From Bacillota bacterium (lineage in GTDB: Bacteria; Bacillota; Clostridia; DSM-8532), in NCBI GenBank assembly GCA_023410885.1, contig JAEYPI010000018.1, positions 1 through 9,693 of the forward strand: a stretch of 9,693 nt of DNA. Reading direction: 5' to 3'. Position 1 is the stretch's first letter. Every line of letters begins with the position of its first letter. The position numbers and the translations under genes are program-made. Positions 1 through 7,108 of the stretch are shown piece by piece. The notes under the pieces were generated by a model. It ran no database searches. It had not been told where the DNA came from and saw only the letters and a list, made by a program, of their open reading frames with translations.

Positions 1-628
1 ACACATCCAGCATAGTTGAACGGGTGAGCCGGGCAAGGGTGGCAACATGGTGCAGGCCTAGAGACAGGCTAGGAAGTGCTATGAAGTACAAGGAGTTCCC
101 AAAACCGCCCTTTGATATAGATGTATAACCCAATATCGGAAACAGCTCCATCTTGTATGCAAGGATGTAGCAGAGCAGCAGACCCCAACAGAAGGTAGGG
201 ATGGTCATGGACGCCATGGATGTGGATGTTACAAAATAATCAAGCAGAGAGTTTCTGTGAGTGGCAGAAATAATACCAACCGGAATCGCAATTACCACAG
301 TAATGATGGTGGCAAAAATTGTCATAAGAATGGTAGGCTCCCACACCTCCATAATGTTCTGGAATACGGGTTTATTGGTATAGTAGGATTCCCCCCAATC
401 GCCTGCAAGAATACCATCGATGTAACGCAGGTACTGCTCCCAGATTGGATCATGGAAGCCCATATCTTCTTCTAATTGATAAATTTCTTCGGGTGTATAG
501 TCTTGTCCCTCAACCATTGCATAGACAGGACTGCCCGGAATCATCTGCATCAGACAGAACACCAACGTCAAGACGATAAACAGTGTCGGTATCAGCAGAA
601 GGATTCGCTTAATTGCATACTTAAGCAT
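1..628 (-). CDS. ABC transporter permease, DppB/OppB family (partial, C-terminus off the left edge)
   Basis: Inner-membrane subunit of a dipeptide/oligopeptide (or nickel-type) ABC importer; it would pair with a DppC-like permease, two ATPases and a binding lipoprotein. I translated the minus strand from the ATG at 626-628, preceded by AAGGAG at good spacing; 209 codons are visible. The protein opens with MLKYAIKRILLLIPTLF, the usual family start, where a basic stretch leads into the first membrane helix. IPGSPV follows at residues 30-35, then a periplasmic segment with GDWGESY near residues 77-83. Further helices start near residue 98, and LPSLSLGL plus LARLTRSTMLDV lies at the cut end, just before the EAA loop that contacts the ATPase. 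Family length is about 305-335 residues, so roughly one third is missing. It is probably the first gene of a leftward operon. The transported substrate cannot be deduced. Confidence 0.9.
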   Translation of the reverse strand, partial: MLKYAIKRILLLIPTLFIVLTLVFCLMQMIPGSPVYAMVEGQDYTPEEIYQLEEDMGFHDPIWEQYLRYIDGILAGDWGESYYTNKPVFQNIMEVWEPTILMTIFATIITVVIAIPVGIISATHRNSLLDYFVTSTSMASMTIPTFCWGLLLCYILAYKMELFPILGYTSISKGGFGNSLYFIALPSLSLGLHHVATLARLTRSTMLDV

Positions 629-1018
629 TCGTTTTCTCCTTTTCCGTTTCAGTTCGATGAAGTTTTTTAGATGTTCTCGATCAAGTCACCTCGTTTTCTT
701 TGCCGATCTGTTGTCAATGAACACAAAACAGCAGGCAGGCTCCACATACACCATTTTTTTTTATCAATTTCAACGATAAATAAACAGAATGCGCTTGTCA
801 AGCACACCCATGGCACGACAACAAACTCGTCGTGGTTCTGGCGCAAGATTGTCCTAACATCATGCAAAAAGCCTTGCATAGGGGGATCAAAGGAAAAAAC
901 GACAGCAGACGCTGATGGCTTAACGGGGACTTATGCCGTATTATGTCTGCTGGTCAGAGTCGTTGCCGATTATCTTGCAGCATACGCAGGATAAGTTTGC
1001 GTTATCTCCAGCACAAAC

Positions 1019-1047
1019 TTGACGGACAATGCGAAAAAATATATGCT
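1019..1047 (+). promoter_or_regulatory. Probable sigma-A promoter of the glutaminase-like gene
   Basis: TTGACG (1019-1024) is followed after 17 bases by TATGCT (1042-1047). The -35 box matches 5 of 6 consensus bases and the -10 box 4 of 6. Transcription would begin near 1054, leaving a leader of about 55 bases before the ATG at 1111. That leader contains the direct repeat at 1070-1087 and a GGCAGC/GCTGCC dyad. Confidence 0.45.
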
Positions 1048-1069
1048 TATCAAAAACAGGCAGCAGCAT

Positions 1070-1087
1070 TGCCCATAGCTGCCCATA
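1070..1087 (+). repeat. Tandem TGCCCATA direct repeat in the leader
   Basis: TGCCCATA occurs at 1070-1077 and again at 1080-1087, exactly 10 bases (one helical turn) apart, between the proposed promoter and the ribosome binding site. A regulator site is possible, but two 8-base copies are weak evidence. Confidence 0.3.
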
Positions 1088-1110
1088 TTTCTTGCAGGAG
1101 GACATTTTTA

Positions 1111-3060
1111 ATGATAATTACACGTATCCCCGCCTTCCCTTTGATAACTCATGATCCCATGTTTTCTGTATGGCAGACTGGGGATATGCCTTCCGGCGAA
1201 GAAACGACCCATTGGACCGGTGTCAAAAAGAAACTGCGGGGTATTATCACCATTGACGGAGAAAAGTACCGTTTCCTCGGCCGCCCCACCTGTAGGACGA
1301 TGCCGCTGACGGCATCCTGTGTCACACCAATGTCAACTCGATATACCTTTCGGACAGCAGGGGTGCAGCTGGTCGTGCGGTTTACTTCGCCTTTGCTTCT
1401 GGATGATATGGATATTCTTTCTACGCCGATCACCTATATCACTTTTGACGTAACGGCTGTGGATGGCCGGACTCACGATGTATCTGTAGAGTTTCAGGTG
1501 TTTGCCGATATTTGTCACAGCGGCGAGTATGAGCCAGAAATTCGCAGCGATTTCTTTGCGGAGGACGGCCTGAATTACGGCTACATGGGACAGATGCGCC
1601 AGAAGGTCTTAGGTGGAAGCGGAGATCACGCGACCTGCGACTGGGGCTATGTATTTCTGGCATCGGCAGATGGCATAGACGAAGCGCCGGAACGGTTGGA
1701 CATTATGCTGCGTTATCAGAAGAAGGCTAAGGGAGATTTTCACGCACTGCTGCTGATCGGTTATGATGAGGTTGCGTCCATAAACTATTTCGGCAGACTG
1801 CTTCCTTCCTACTACGCAAGAAACGGCAAAACGATCACCCAGGCTCTCCGGGAATTCTACGACCGGCGTGACGAGCTTCTTTCGCGCTGCGATTGTTTTG
1901 ATGAGGCACTCTTGGCGGAGGCCAAAAGTAAGGGCGGAGAGGATTATGCTCTGATCCTCAGTGCGGCCTACCGCCAGACGGTGGCTGCCCACAAGCTGGT
2001 TGCGGATGTAGATGGAAAGCTGCTGTTCATTTCCAAGGAAAACGATTCTAATGGCTGTGCTGCTACGGTGGATGTAAGTTATCCCTCAGTACCGCTATTC
2101 CTGATGTATCAGCCGGAGTTGGTGCGGGGCATGCTGCGGCCGATCCTGAAATTCGCCCGGATGCCTGTGTGGACTTACGATTTTGCACCCCATGATGCCG
2201 GCAGGTATCCCATTCTCAACGGACAGGTCTACGGTGCCCACCTTCGTGCGAAACATCAGGCCACCGGTGCGGTGCATGCTCCCTACTACCTGTATCCTGC
2301 AACGGTAGATGCCTATCAGATTCACAAGCAGATGCCCGTGGAGGAAAGTGCCGATATGCTCCTGATGCTTGCTGCCTGCGGCAGGGCTGACGGAGATTAC
2401 ACCCTGGCAAAGGATAACTTGGATCTGCTGCGGCAATGGTGCCAGTATTTGTTGGAATTCGGTGACGACCCTGGCGAACAGCTTTGTACAGATGATTTTG
2501 CCGGTCACCTGGCCCGAAATGTAAATCTTTCAGCAAAAGCCATCATGGGTGTCGCCGCCTTTGGACAAATCCTTGAGGCGCTAGGGCAGGTACAGGAGTC
2601 CGCCGATTATTTCCGCAGAGCAAAGTGCATGGCGGATAGCTGGCTGACCCGGGCCGATGTGGGCGGCTACACCAGCCTGACCTTTGACGGCATTGGCTGG
2701 AGCATGAAATACAATTTGGTCTGGGATCGTCTGTTCGGCTTCAACCTGCTGTCTGATGATTTCTATCAGCGCGAAATATCCAGCTATATCAAGCGAATGG
2801 GGCGCTATGGTCTGCCACTGGATTCCCGAGCCACCTATTCCAAGACCGACTGGATTATGTGGACGGCTGCCATGGCACCGGATGACATTTTCTCTGAATT
2901 TGTAGCACCACTGGCAAACTACCTGCGGGAAAGTGAAAGCCGAGTTCCCTTCTCTGATTACTACGATACAGAAACAGGATTGTACGAAAAATTCATCGGC
3001 CGCAGTGTGCAGGGTGGACTGTTTATGCCGCTGCTGATGGATCGCTGGACCCGCAAATAA
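1111..3060 (+). CDS. Glutaminase A-like protein (DUF4964-DUF5127-DUF4965-DUF1793), cytoplasmic
   Basis: A 649-residue protein of the family named after fungal glutaminase A (GtaA), which releases ammonia from L-glutamine; few bacterial members have a proven reaction. The domain order is complete. DUF4964 holds HDPMFSVW (14-21) and HWTG (34-37). DUF5127 spans about 60-265, with SPLLLDDMDILS. DUF4965/DUF1793 spans about 270-645, with SKENDSNG (308-315), FAPHDAGRYP (358-367), QMPVEE (407-412), CTDDFAGHL (459-467), YNLVWD (534-539), GLPLDSR (567-573) and RVPFSDYYDT (611-620). The ATG at 1111 is preferred because GCAGGAGG lies about 9 bases upstream and the family's N-terminal motif begins straight after it. 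An in-frame ATG at 943 would only add a non-homologous basic stretch. There is no signal peptide, unlike secreted fungal and many Bacteroidota members. Its divergent neighbour is a peptide-type permease, so imported peptide- or glutamine-linked substrates are a reasonable guess. A glycosidase-like activity is also conceivable. Confidence 0.88.
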   Translation: MIITRIPAFPLITHDPMFSVWQTGDMPSGEETTHWTGVKKKLRGIITIDGEKYRFLGRPTCRTMPLTASCVTPMSTRYTFRTAGVQLVVRFTSPLLLDDMDILSTPITYITFDVTAVDGRTHDVSVEFQVFADICHSGEYEPEIRSDFFAEDGLNYGYMGQMRQKVLGGSGDHATCDWGYVFLASADGIDEAPERLDIMLRYQKKAKGDFHALLLIGYDEVASINYFGRLLPSYYARNGKTITQALREFYDRRDELLSRCDCFDEALLAEAKSKGGEDYALILSAAYRQTVAAHKLVADVDGKLLFISKENDSNGCAATVDVSYPSVPLFLMYQPELVRGMLRPILKFARMPVWTYDFAPHDAGRYPILNGQVYGAHLRAKHQATGAVHAPYYLYPATVDAYQIHKQMPVEESADMLLMLAACGRADGDYTLAKDNLDLLRQWCQYLLEFGDDPGEQLCTDDFAGHLARNVNLSAKAIMGVAAFGQILEALGQVQESADYFRRAKCMADSWLTRADVGGYTSLTFDGIGWSMKYNLVWDRLFGFNLLSDDFYQREISSYIKRMGRYGLPLDSRATYSKTDWIMWTAAMAPDDIFSEFVAPLANYLRESESRVPFSDYYDTETGLYEKFIGRSVQGGLFMPLLMDRWTRK

Positions 3061-3068
3061 GGCAACGC

Positions 3069-3098
3069 AAAAAAAGAGGTGTGTTCATGGAACACACC
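3069..3098 (-). terminator. Intrinsic terminator of the SGNH hydrolase gene
   Basis: GGTGTGTTC (3078-3086) and GAACACACC (3090-3098) form a perfect 9-bp stem around a 3-base loop. Read on the minus strand it is followed by CTC and then seven T (3075-3069), the classic arrangement. It lies 82 bases beyond the esterase stop codon and 9 bases after the glutaminase-like stop. On the plus strand the same hairpin has no T run. Confidence 0.7.
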
Positions 3099-3118
3099 AC
3101 AAGACTGGACCCATAAAT

Positions 3119-3151
3119 ACAGCGTCATGGCACTGGCTGTCATGACGCTGT
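3119..3151. repeat. Perfect 11-bp inverted repeat between convergent genes
   Basis: ACAGCGTCATG (3119-3129) and CATGACGCTGT (3141-3151) are exact reverse complements separated by 11 bases. There is no T run on either side, so it is not a standard terminator. It lies between the convergent genes, 28 bases from the esterase stop. It may help stop rightward transcription from the glutaminase-like gene, stabilise a 3' end, or bind a protein. Confidence 0.6.
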
Positions 3152-3179
3152 GACTGGATAAACCGGGGATATGTAAGGC

Positions 3180-3833
3180 TCAAACCAACTCCGGGACGAT
3201 CTCGGACAATTTTTTTGCCAACTGGGCGTGACCCTTACGGGACAGGTGCATATAGTCGATACGATTGAGCTCGGCAATCCCTTCAGCGTCCAGATAGGCG
3301 CAGCCTTGGGCTTTGACGATGGGTTCCATCCAAGCGGACAGCTCTGCGGATTTTTCCACGCAATGCTTGCCCATTGTGGCACCACTGGGATTCTGCTCCA
3401 TGCCTTTTCCAATGTGAGGAGGACAGATGACCAGGATGTTGGGCGCATGTGTTCCCCAGCACGGGATGGATTTGACCTTATTAATTAGCCGATCCATGCC
3501 CATCGCAATGCATGCGGCACTAAGCCCGAAACGGTCCTTTGTGTCATTGGTCCCCAGCATGATGATAAGCAGATCCACCGGTTCGTGGCTCATGAGGATG
3601 GGATAAACAACGTCAAGAGCTGGTATTCCTTCGGTAAGGGGATCCGAAGATACCATTGTGCGGCCGGACAGCCCTTCTTCCAGAACTAAGTATTCTTCCC
3701 CAAGCAGGCGCTGCAATAAGCAGGTCCAGCGTTCATTCTCATTGAAGCGGCGGGTTCCATCAGCAGAATCATTGGGATCTGCGCAGGAGCCATGGGTATT
3801 GGAATCCCCCAGGCATACGATATGGTTTTTCAT
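3180..3833 (-). CDS. SGNH/GDSL-family esterase (acyl-ester hydrolase)
   Basis: A 217-residue cytoplasmic serine hydrolase of the SGNH superfamily (GDSL esterases, acetylesterases, arylesterases). Block I is GDSNTHG (9-15), with nucleophile Ser11. The block II glycine is probably Gly57 in LSGR. Block III is GTND (94-97), with Asn96. Block V is DYMH (193-196), with catalytic Asp193 and His196. All catalytic and oxyanion-hole residues are therefore present. Length and the early GDSN motif match compact intracellular members; no signal peptide is seen. The ATG at 3831-3833 follows AAGGAGAG. Transcription should start from the promoter at 3884-3911 and end at 3069-3098, making it monocistronic. 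Deacylation of a carbohydrate or small ester is likely; the substrate is unknown. Confidence 0.9.
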   Translation of the reverse strand: MKNHIVCLGDSNTHGSCADPNDSADGTRRFNENERWTCLLQRLLGEEYLVLEEGLSGRTMVSSDPLTEGIPALDVVYPILMSHEPVDLLIIMLGTNDTKDRFGLSAACIAMGMDRLINKVKSIPCWGTHAPNILVICPPHIGKGMEQNPSGATMGKHCVEKSAELSAWMEPIVKAQGCAYLDAEGIAELNRIDYMHLSRKGHAQLAKKLSEIVPELV

Positions 3834-3883
3834 GATACTCTCTCCTTGTCGAAAATGACAGCCCCAAACGAGGCTTTGATGTG

Positions 3884-3911
3884 ATTATAGCAATCGGAGA
3901 ATCTTAGTCAA
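3884..3911 (-). promoter_or_regulatory. Sigma-A promoter of the SGNH hydrolase gene
   Basis: Read on the minus strand, TTGACT (3911-3906) and a consensus TATAAT (3889-3884) are separated by 16 bases. The start point would be near 3877, giving a leader of about 44 bases to the ATG at 3833. Confidence 0.75.
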
Positions 3912-4016
3912 GGCAGGTTCCATCAAATCTCAAGATAATCTTATCTTCGGCGCAAAAAATGAAGGTAAGGGAGCAAATACAAACATAGTTTACAATTATG
4001 ATCGTGGAGGTTTTGT

Positions 4017-4898
4017 ATGCGTTATATTATACAGTTTTGTGAACAATACGGTTTTGAACCGGATGTGGCCTCCCATTTAGAGGCAGCCTATCAGCAACTT
4101 GAGAACAACAGCGAGGCGTTTTCCATATTTCTTGCCCAGATCAGACTTTACGAGGAGAACAATTCCTTTGACCATGTCCCGGTGTTTGAGCAGATCCACG
4201 CGTTGCAGGATACTACCGGCATTCACATATATACCCTCGATCTGCTGTACTTGATCTGTCTGATACCGCTGCTTAAAAAACGCTACGAGGAAGAGAATGT
4301 TAGGGAACGGTTCATCGATGATTTTGCATGCGGCCTGAAGAGCGGCGTAAAATCCTGTAAGGATACTTACGGCGTATGGGGTATATCCACAGGCTGGTGG
4401 CTCATCGACTTTTTTAAAATGAAGCTTTTTGCCATCGGCAGACTTCAATACAGGCGGCGCAAATTCCGTCGTACAATGGAATCGGGGCAGCTTCGGTTAG
4501 AGCAGGGGGAGTATTATGTGGATGTCCACATTCCTCCCGGCGCACCATTGACACCCGAAAGCTGCCACGCATCCTACGCAAGTGCGGCCGAATTCTTCCG
4601 GAACCGTTATGGCTTGACCAAGATTATTTTCGGCTGCCACTCCTGGCTGCTGTCCCCGGATCTGGAGGAATTGCTGCCGGAGAAGTCCAACATTCTGGCG
4701 TTTGCGCATGACTATACCATTCTAGAAACCACTGTGGATCCCCAGAACCGGGATCTGGCAAAGATCTTTCACGTTCCAGCTATGCCGGAAGATATCGACA
4801 CGCTTCCGGGGGATACCTCTTTGCACAGGGCCTTCAAAGAATGGCTCAAAGCTGGTAAATCCATCAATAATGCCTTTGGCGTTATGCTGTATGAGTAA
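4017..4898 (+). CDS. Two-domain acyltransferase (NAT_N plus GNAT-like C-terminal domain)
   Basis: A 293-residue soluble protein of the family usually annotated 'acyltransferase domain-containing', with a helical NAT_N domain (about 1-130) and a GNAT-like C-terminal domain (about 133-292). Recognisable family features are a Trp-rich WGISTGWW turn (121-128), FAIGRLQY (138-145), VHIPPGAPLT (170-179), CHSWLLSP (207-214) and the C-terminal SLHRAFKEWLKAG (268-280). Transfer of an acyl group from acyl-CoA is predicted by fold; no acceptor is established for this family as far as I know. The ATG at 4017 is preceded by GTGGAGG at normal spacing. The gene is divergent from the esterase across 183 bases. 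The deacetylase remnant begins 18 bases past its stop, so the two were probably once co-transcribed. No membrane segment or signal peptide is seen. Confidence 0.82.
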   Translation: MRYIIQFCEQYGFEPDVASHLEAAYQQLENNSEAFSIFLAQIRLYEENNSFDHVPVFEQIHALQDTTGIHIYTLDLLYLICLIPLLKKRYEEENVRERFIDDFACGLKSGVKSCKDTYGVWGISTGWWLIDFFKMKLFAIGRLQYRRRKFRRTMESGQLRLEQGEYYVDVHIPPGAPLTPESCHASYASAAEFFRNRYGLTKIIFGCHSWLLSPDLEELLPEKSNILAFAHDYTILETTVDPQNRDLAKIFHVPAMPEDIDTLPGDTSLHRAFKEWLKAGKSINNAFGVMLYE

Positions 4899-4916
4899 TG
4901 ATCTGATCATATTTTT

Positions 4917-5124
4917 ATGCGATTCCCAGAGGACGGTTCAAAACATTGATATTAAGCTATGATGATGATGTGGAGGTAGACGCCCGCTAATTGAGATTAT
5001 GAAGCGCTATGGACCAAAAGGCACCTTCAATTTGAATAGCGGGCTTTATGCTCCGGAAACATGGTAACCCCCTATAAGTGCCACGCCGGACTAATATTAC
5101 CGGCTGACTAAAAAATTTGCGTAG
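4917..5124 (+). pseudogene. Remnant of a polysaccharide deacetylase-like gene (N-terminal part, frameshifted)
   Basis: Reading across three frames restores a typical N-terminus. ATG at 4917 gives MRFPEDGSK. One missing base near 4944 shifts to TLILSYDDDVEVDAR, where the family has the metal-binding motif SYDDG. A second missing base near 4988 leads to LIEIMKRYGPKGTFNLNSG followed by LYAPETW. A stop at 5065-5067 follows, and the same frame then shows further stops plus a fragment reading YYRLTKK (5095-5115), which resembles the region after the first barrel strand. The NodB-type deacetylase domain should be about 200 residues long and most of it is absent. Its position 18 bases after the acyltransferase stop suggests a former operon partner. 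The frames and the lesions are read directly; the family assignment is from memory of the motif. Confidence 0.6.
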
Positions 5125-5174
5125 ATTCCCTGTCACTTTTTGAAATACTTGGACTGAGAAATTTTAATATTGAG

Positions 5175-5693
5175 TTATTCAAAGTCCAATTTGTAAGTAT
5201 AATCGTTATATACAATATCGGTTTCCTGTTTCATGAAGGTACCTTCTTTTTCAACTAAAAAACCGAGCTTTTTTAAAACAGCATTAGAAGCAATATTTTC
5301 TTGTGCAACCTTTGCACTAAACGAACGAACACCACTATCATAGCCAAAGGCAATTAAGGCTTTGATCATTTCCGTAGCGTATCCTTGTCGCCAATAATTT
5401 TTGTGAACACAATACCCTAAATCCCATTGCGTTGGGTCTTGCTGTGGGACAACACTGCACGTCCCAATAAAATCATCTGTCTCCTTTGAAAAAGCTACAA
5501 AAGGAAACCAACTCTCATCCTTATCAATATCCTTAGCAAAGTTCAAATAGGCTTCATCGACTTTATCACGCGGAGGATCGCCTAAATACTTACCCATCTC
5601 ATCATCCAACCAGATGTTAAGGCATAGCGAGGCATCTTCTTCTCGCGTACTTCTAATAATTAAACGTTCGGTATCAATGTTTTTTGTCAGCAT
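5175..5693 (-). CDS. GNAT acetyltransferase, RimJ/RimL type
   Basis: A 172-residue GCN5-related N-acetyltransferase that would move an acetyl group from acetyl-CoA to an amine on a protein N-terminus or small molecule. It starts with the subgroup signature IDTERLIIRSTREED (6-20). FIGTCSVV (75-82) forms the central strand, DLGYCVHKNYWRQGYATEM (91-109) carries the acetyl-CoA pyrophosphate loop (RQGYA), and NIASNAVLKKLGF (133-145) is the usual C-terminal CoA-side motif. The ATG at 5691-5693 is chosen over an in-frame TTG at 5708 because GAGGGAAGAAG lies just upstream. Length is normal. The last 20 bases of the broken zinc-ribbon frame overlap its start, so the two were probably translationally coupled. 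The acceptor is unknown; this subgroup includes ribosomal-protein, antibiotic and general amine acetylators. Confidence 0.88.
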   Translation of the reverse strand: MLTKNIDTERLIIRSTREEDASLCLNIWLDDEMGKYLGDPPRDKVDEAYLNFAKDIDKDESWFPFVAFSKETDDFIGTCSVVPQQDPTQWDLGYCVHKNYWRQGYATEMIKALIAFGYDSGVRSFSAKVAQENIASNAVLKKLGFLVEKEGTFMKQETDIVYNDYTYKLDFE

Positions 5694-5823
5694 AACTTCT
5701 TCCCTCAAATAACGACATCCCCAGGATAAAATTTAGAATCAATAAGAAACTAAGTTTCTCCAAGCCACAATCGCAGATCATGGCATCTTCGGGGCTCTCA
5801 AGTTTACACTTCTAACATAACAT
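5674..5823 (-). pseudogene. Small zinc-ribbon membrane protein interrupted by an amber codon
   Basis: Minus-strand codons from the ATG at 5823-5821 read MLC, then TAG (5814-5812), then KCKLESPEDAMICDCG and a hydrophobic stretch LSFLLILNFILGMSLF, ending at TGA (5676-5674) after 50 codons. If the TAG is replaced by one residue, the start is a textbook short zinc ribbon: Cys3-x-x-Cys6, then Cys17-x-Cys19-Gly, with the NPEDA-like spacer common before the second cysteine pair. A CAG (Gln) to TAG change would explain the stop. AAAGGAG (5840-5834) lies about 10 bases upstream. The segment sits between the amidohydrolase and the acetyltransferase and overlaps the latter's start. It could be a decayed gene, a sequencing error or, less likely, a read-through frame. 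The frame and stop are seen; the family is inferred. Confidence 0.5.
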
Positions 5824-5843
5824 ATCAATCCATCTCCTTTAAT

Positions 5844-7067
5844 TTATATCTTTTTTCTGCTTAATATTTCATATAAATAAGATGACATTGTTTTAACTCC
5901 AAATACCAAGCAGGCTTCGTCTATATCAAATGTGGAGGTATGGTTCCAGGCCTTTATGCCTTTTTCTAAATTTGCTGAACCCAAAAAGAAAAATAATCCC
6001 GATAATTCGTTTTGAAAACAAGCAAAATCATCTGCCCCATGGGGCGGTACCTCATCATGATTTGGAATGACGTTATCACCGATTAACTCTCTTAAAATGA
6101 GCTCTGCTTCTTTACACTCCGATTCATCATTGTATACAGGCGGTATTGATTTAATATAATCGACCATCACTTCAGATTTTGATTGCTCTATATATTCATT
6201 AATAATTTCAGACAATTTGTTTCTGATATCATCCCGGTATTTTTGCATAGCATATCTGAATTGAGCTTGTATATGTATTTCGCCGGTTTCATCATTGCCT
6301 TCTTTTTTTAGGATTTTAAAATCAATTAATTTGATCCTCTTGCTTTGTTTAATCTTATAACAGTTAATTTTATTAAGCTTGTATATAAAAAGCTCCTGCT
6401 CAGCCCATGCATTAAACTTTGGCCGCACAGCTTTAATTTTGATATTTATTTTGTCAAATCCAAAAAGAGCTGTTCCATAATGTATGCTTACTGCTCCCGA
6501 TTCCATATAGCTTTGATTTGCCCCCAAGCTACCTTGGTGCAAGCCATAAATGGCCATTGGACGAGGGTTTTCTAAAGCACCATCCTTAATCATTCTCTGC
6601 GCACCTTCTGTACCCTCTTCAAAGGGCTGAAAGATAAACTTCACTGTACCACACAAATCATCTTTAATTGACGATAAGGTTTCAGCTATGCCTATTGCAA
6701 TTGCTGTATGCGCGTCGTGTCCGCATAAATGCATTACACCGTCTATTCGTGATTTATACGGTTTATCACTTTCTTCTTGCATAGCACAAGCATCCATATC
6801 AGCACGCCATGCTACTGTCGCTCCTTGTTTGGCACCGTTTAATATTCCGACAACACCGTACCCGCCTATATTGGTCTGTACTTCTAATCCTAACGCTTCA
6901 AGCTTCTCGGCCACAAAACGGCTGGTTTCCTTTTCTTCGCCAGACAATTCGGGGTACATATGAAGATGTCTGCGCGTATTTATGATATCTTCCTTTATTT
7001 CCTCTGCTTTTTTGGATATTAAAGTATGGATATTTGTATTTATATTACACACCGCCAAATTGCGCAT
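5844..7067 (-). CDS. M20-family amidohydrolase/metallopeptidase with aberrant lid domain
   Basis: A 407-residue cytosolic relative of the M20D amidohydrolases (N-acyl amino acid, hippurate and indole-acetyl amino acid hydrolases, AbgB-like), which cleave amide bonds with two metal ions. The catalytic domain looks intact: RRHLHMYPELSGEE (32-45), Asp90 and Asp92 in RADMD, CGHDAH (115-120) with Cys115 and His117, FQPFEEG (146-152) with the Glu pair 150/151, GLH (175-177), GADDFA (344-349) and the last ligand region WNHTSTFDIDE (374-384) with His376. The dimerisation lid (about 200-300) lacks the expected G-G-H-G-A-x-P motif: the aligned stretch reads RPKFNAWAEQ (215-224), followed by a Lys/Ile/Asn-rich segment. 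The frame is open throughout and ends normally, so this is divergence rather than an obvious frameshift. The ATG at 7067 follows AGAAAGG. The gene lies 41 bases after the SnoaL-like gene, probably in the same transcript. Confidence 0.82.
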   Translation of the reverse strand: MRNLAVCNINTNIHTLISKKAEEIKEDIINTRRHLHMYPELSGEEKETSRFVAEKLEALGLEVQTNIGGYGVVGILNGAKQGATVAWRADMDACAMQEESDKPYKSRIDGVMHLCGHDAHTAIAIGIAETLSSIKDDLCGTVKFIFQPFEEGTEGAQRMIKDGALENPRPMAIYGLHQGSLGANQSYMESGAVSIHYGTALFGFDKINIKIKAVRPKFNAWAEQELFIYKLNKINCYKIKQSKRIKLIDFKILKKEGNDETGEIHIQAQFRYAMQKYRDDIRNKLSEIINEYIEQSKSEVMVDYIKSIPPVYNDESECKEAELILRELIGDNVIPNHDEVPPHGADDFACFQNELSGLFFFLGSANLEKGIKAWNHTSTFDIDEACLVFGVKTMSSYLYEILSRKKI

Positions 7068-7108
7068 TGAGAACCTTTCTGATCAACTAATTAGAACACA
7101 CATAACAT

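Larger units (their letters stand above)
629..1110. other. Divergent intergenic regulatory region, no gene supported
   Basis: This 482-base gap separates the leftward permease from the rightward glutaminase-like gene and should hold both promoters. Short dyads visible in it are TTTATC/GATAAA with a 9-base centre (760-780), GCTTG/CAAGC (793-803), CACGAC/GTCGTG with a 9-base centre (814-834) and ATGCAA/TTGCAT with a 6-base centre (862-879). Six-base arms at these spacings are expected about twice by chance in a gap this long, so none is called an operator. Open frames here (for example 671-994 plus) lack a ribosome binding site and look like no known family. Confidence 0.6.

Noticed and set aside
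671..994. Plus-strand open frame of 107 codons in the divergent gap
   Set aside because: No ribosome binding site and low-complexity, non-protein-like composition. It overlaps the region needed for the permease promoter and leader.
943..1110. N-terminal extension of the glutaminase-like protein from the ATG at 943
   Set aside because: The added 56 residues have no family similarity, there is no ribosome binding site before 943, and GCAGGAGG sits directly before 1111, where the family's conserved start begins. The likely promoter at 1019-1047 also lies inside the extension.
5085..5104. GCCGG/CCGGC hairpin as a terminator
   Set aside because: The stem is only 5 bp with a 10-base loop, and no T run follows on either strand.
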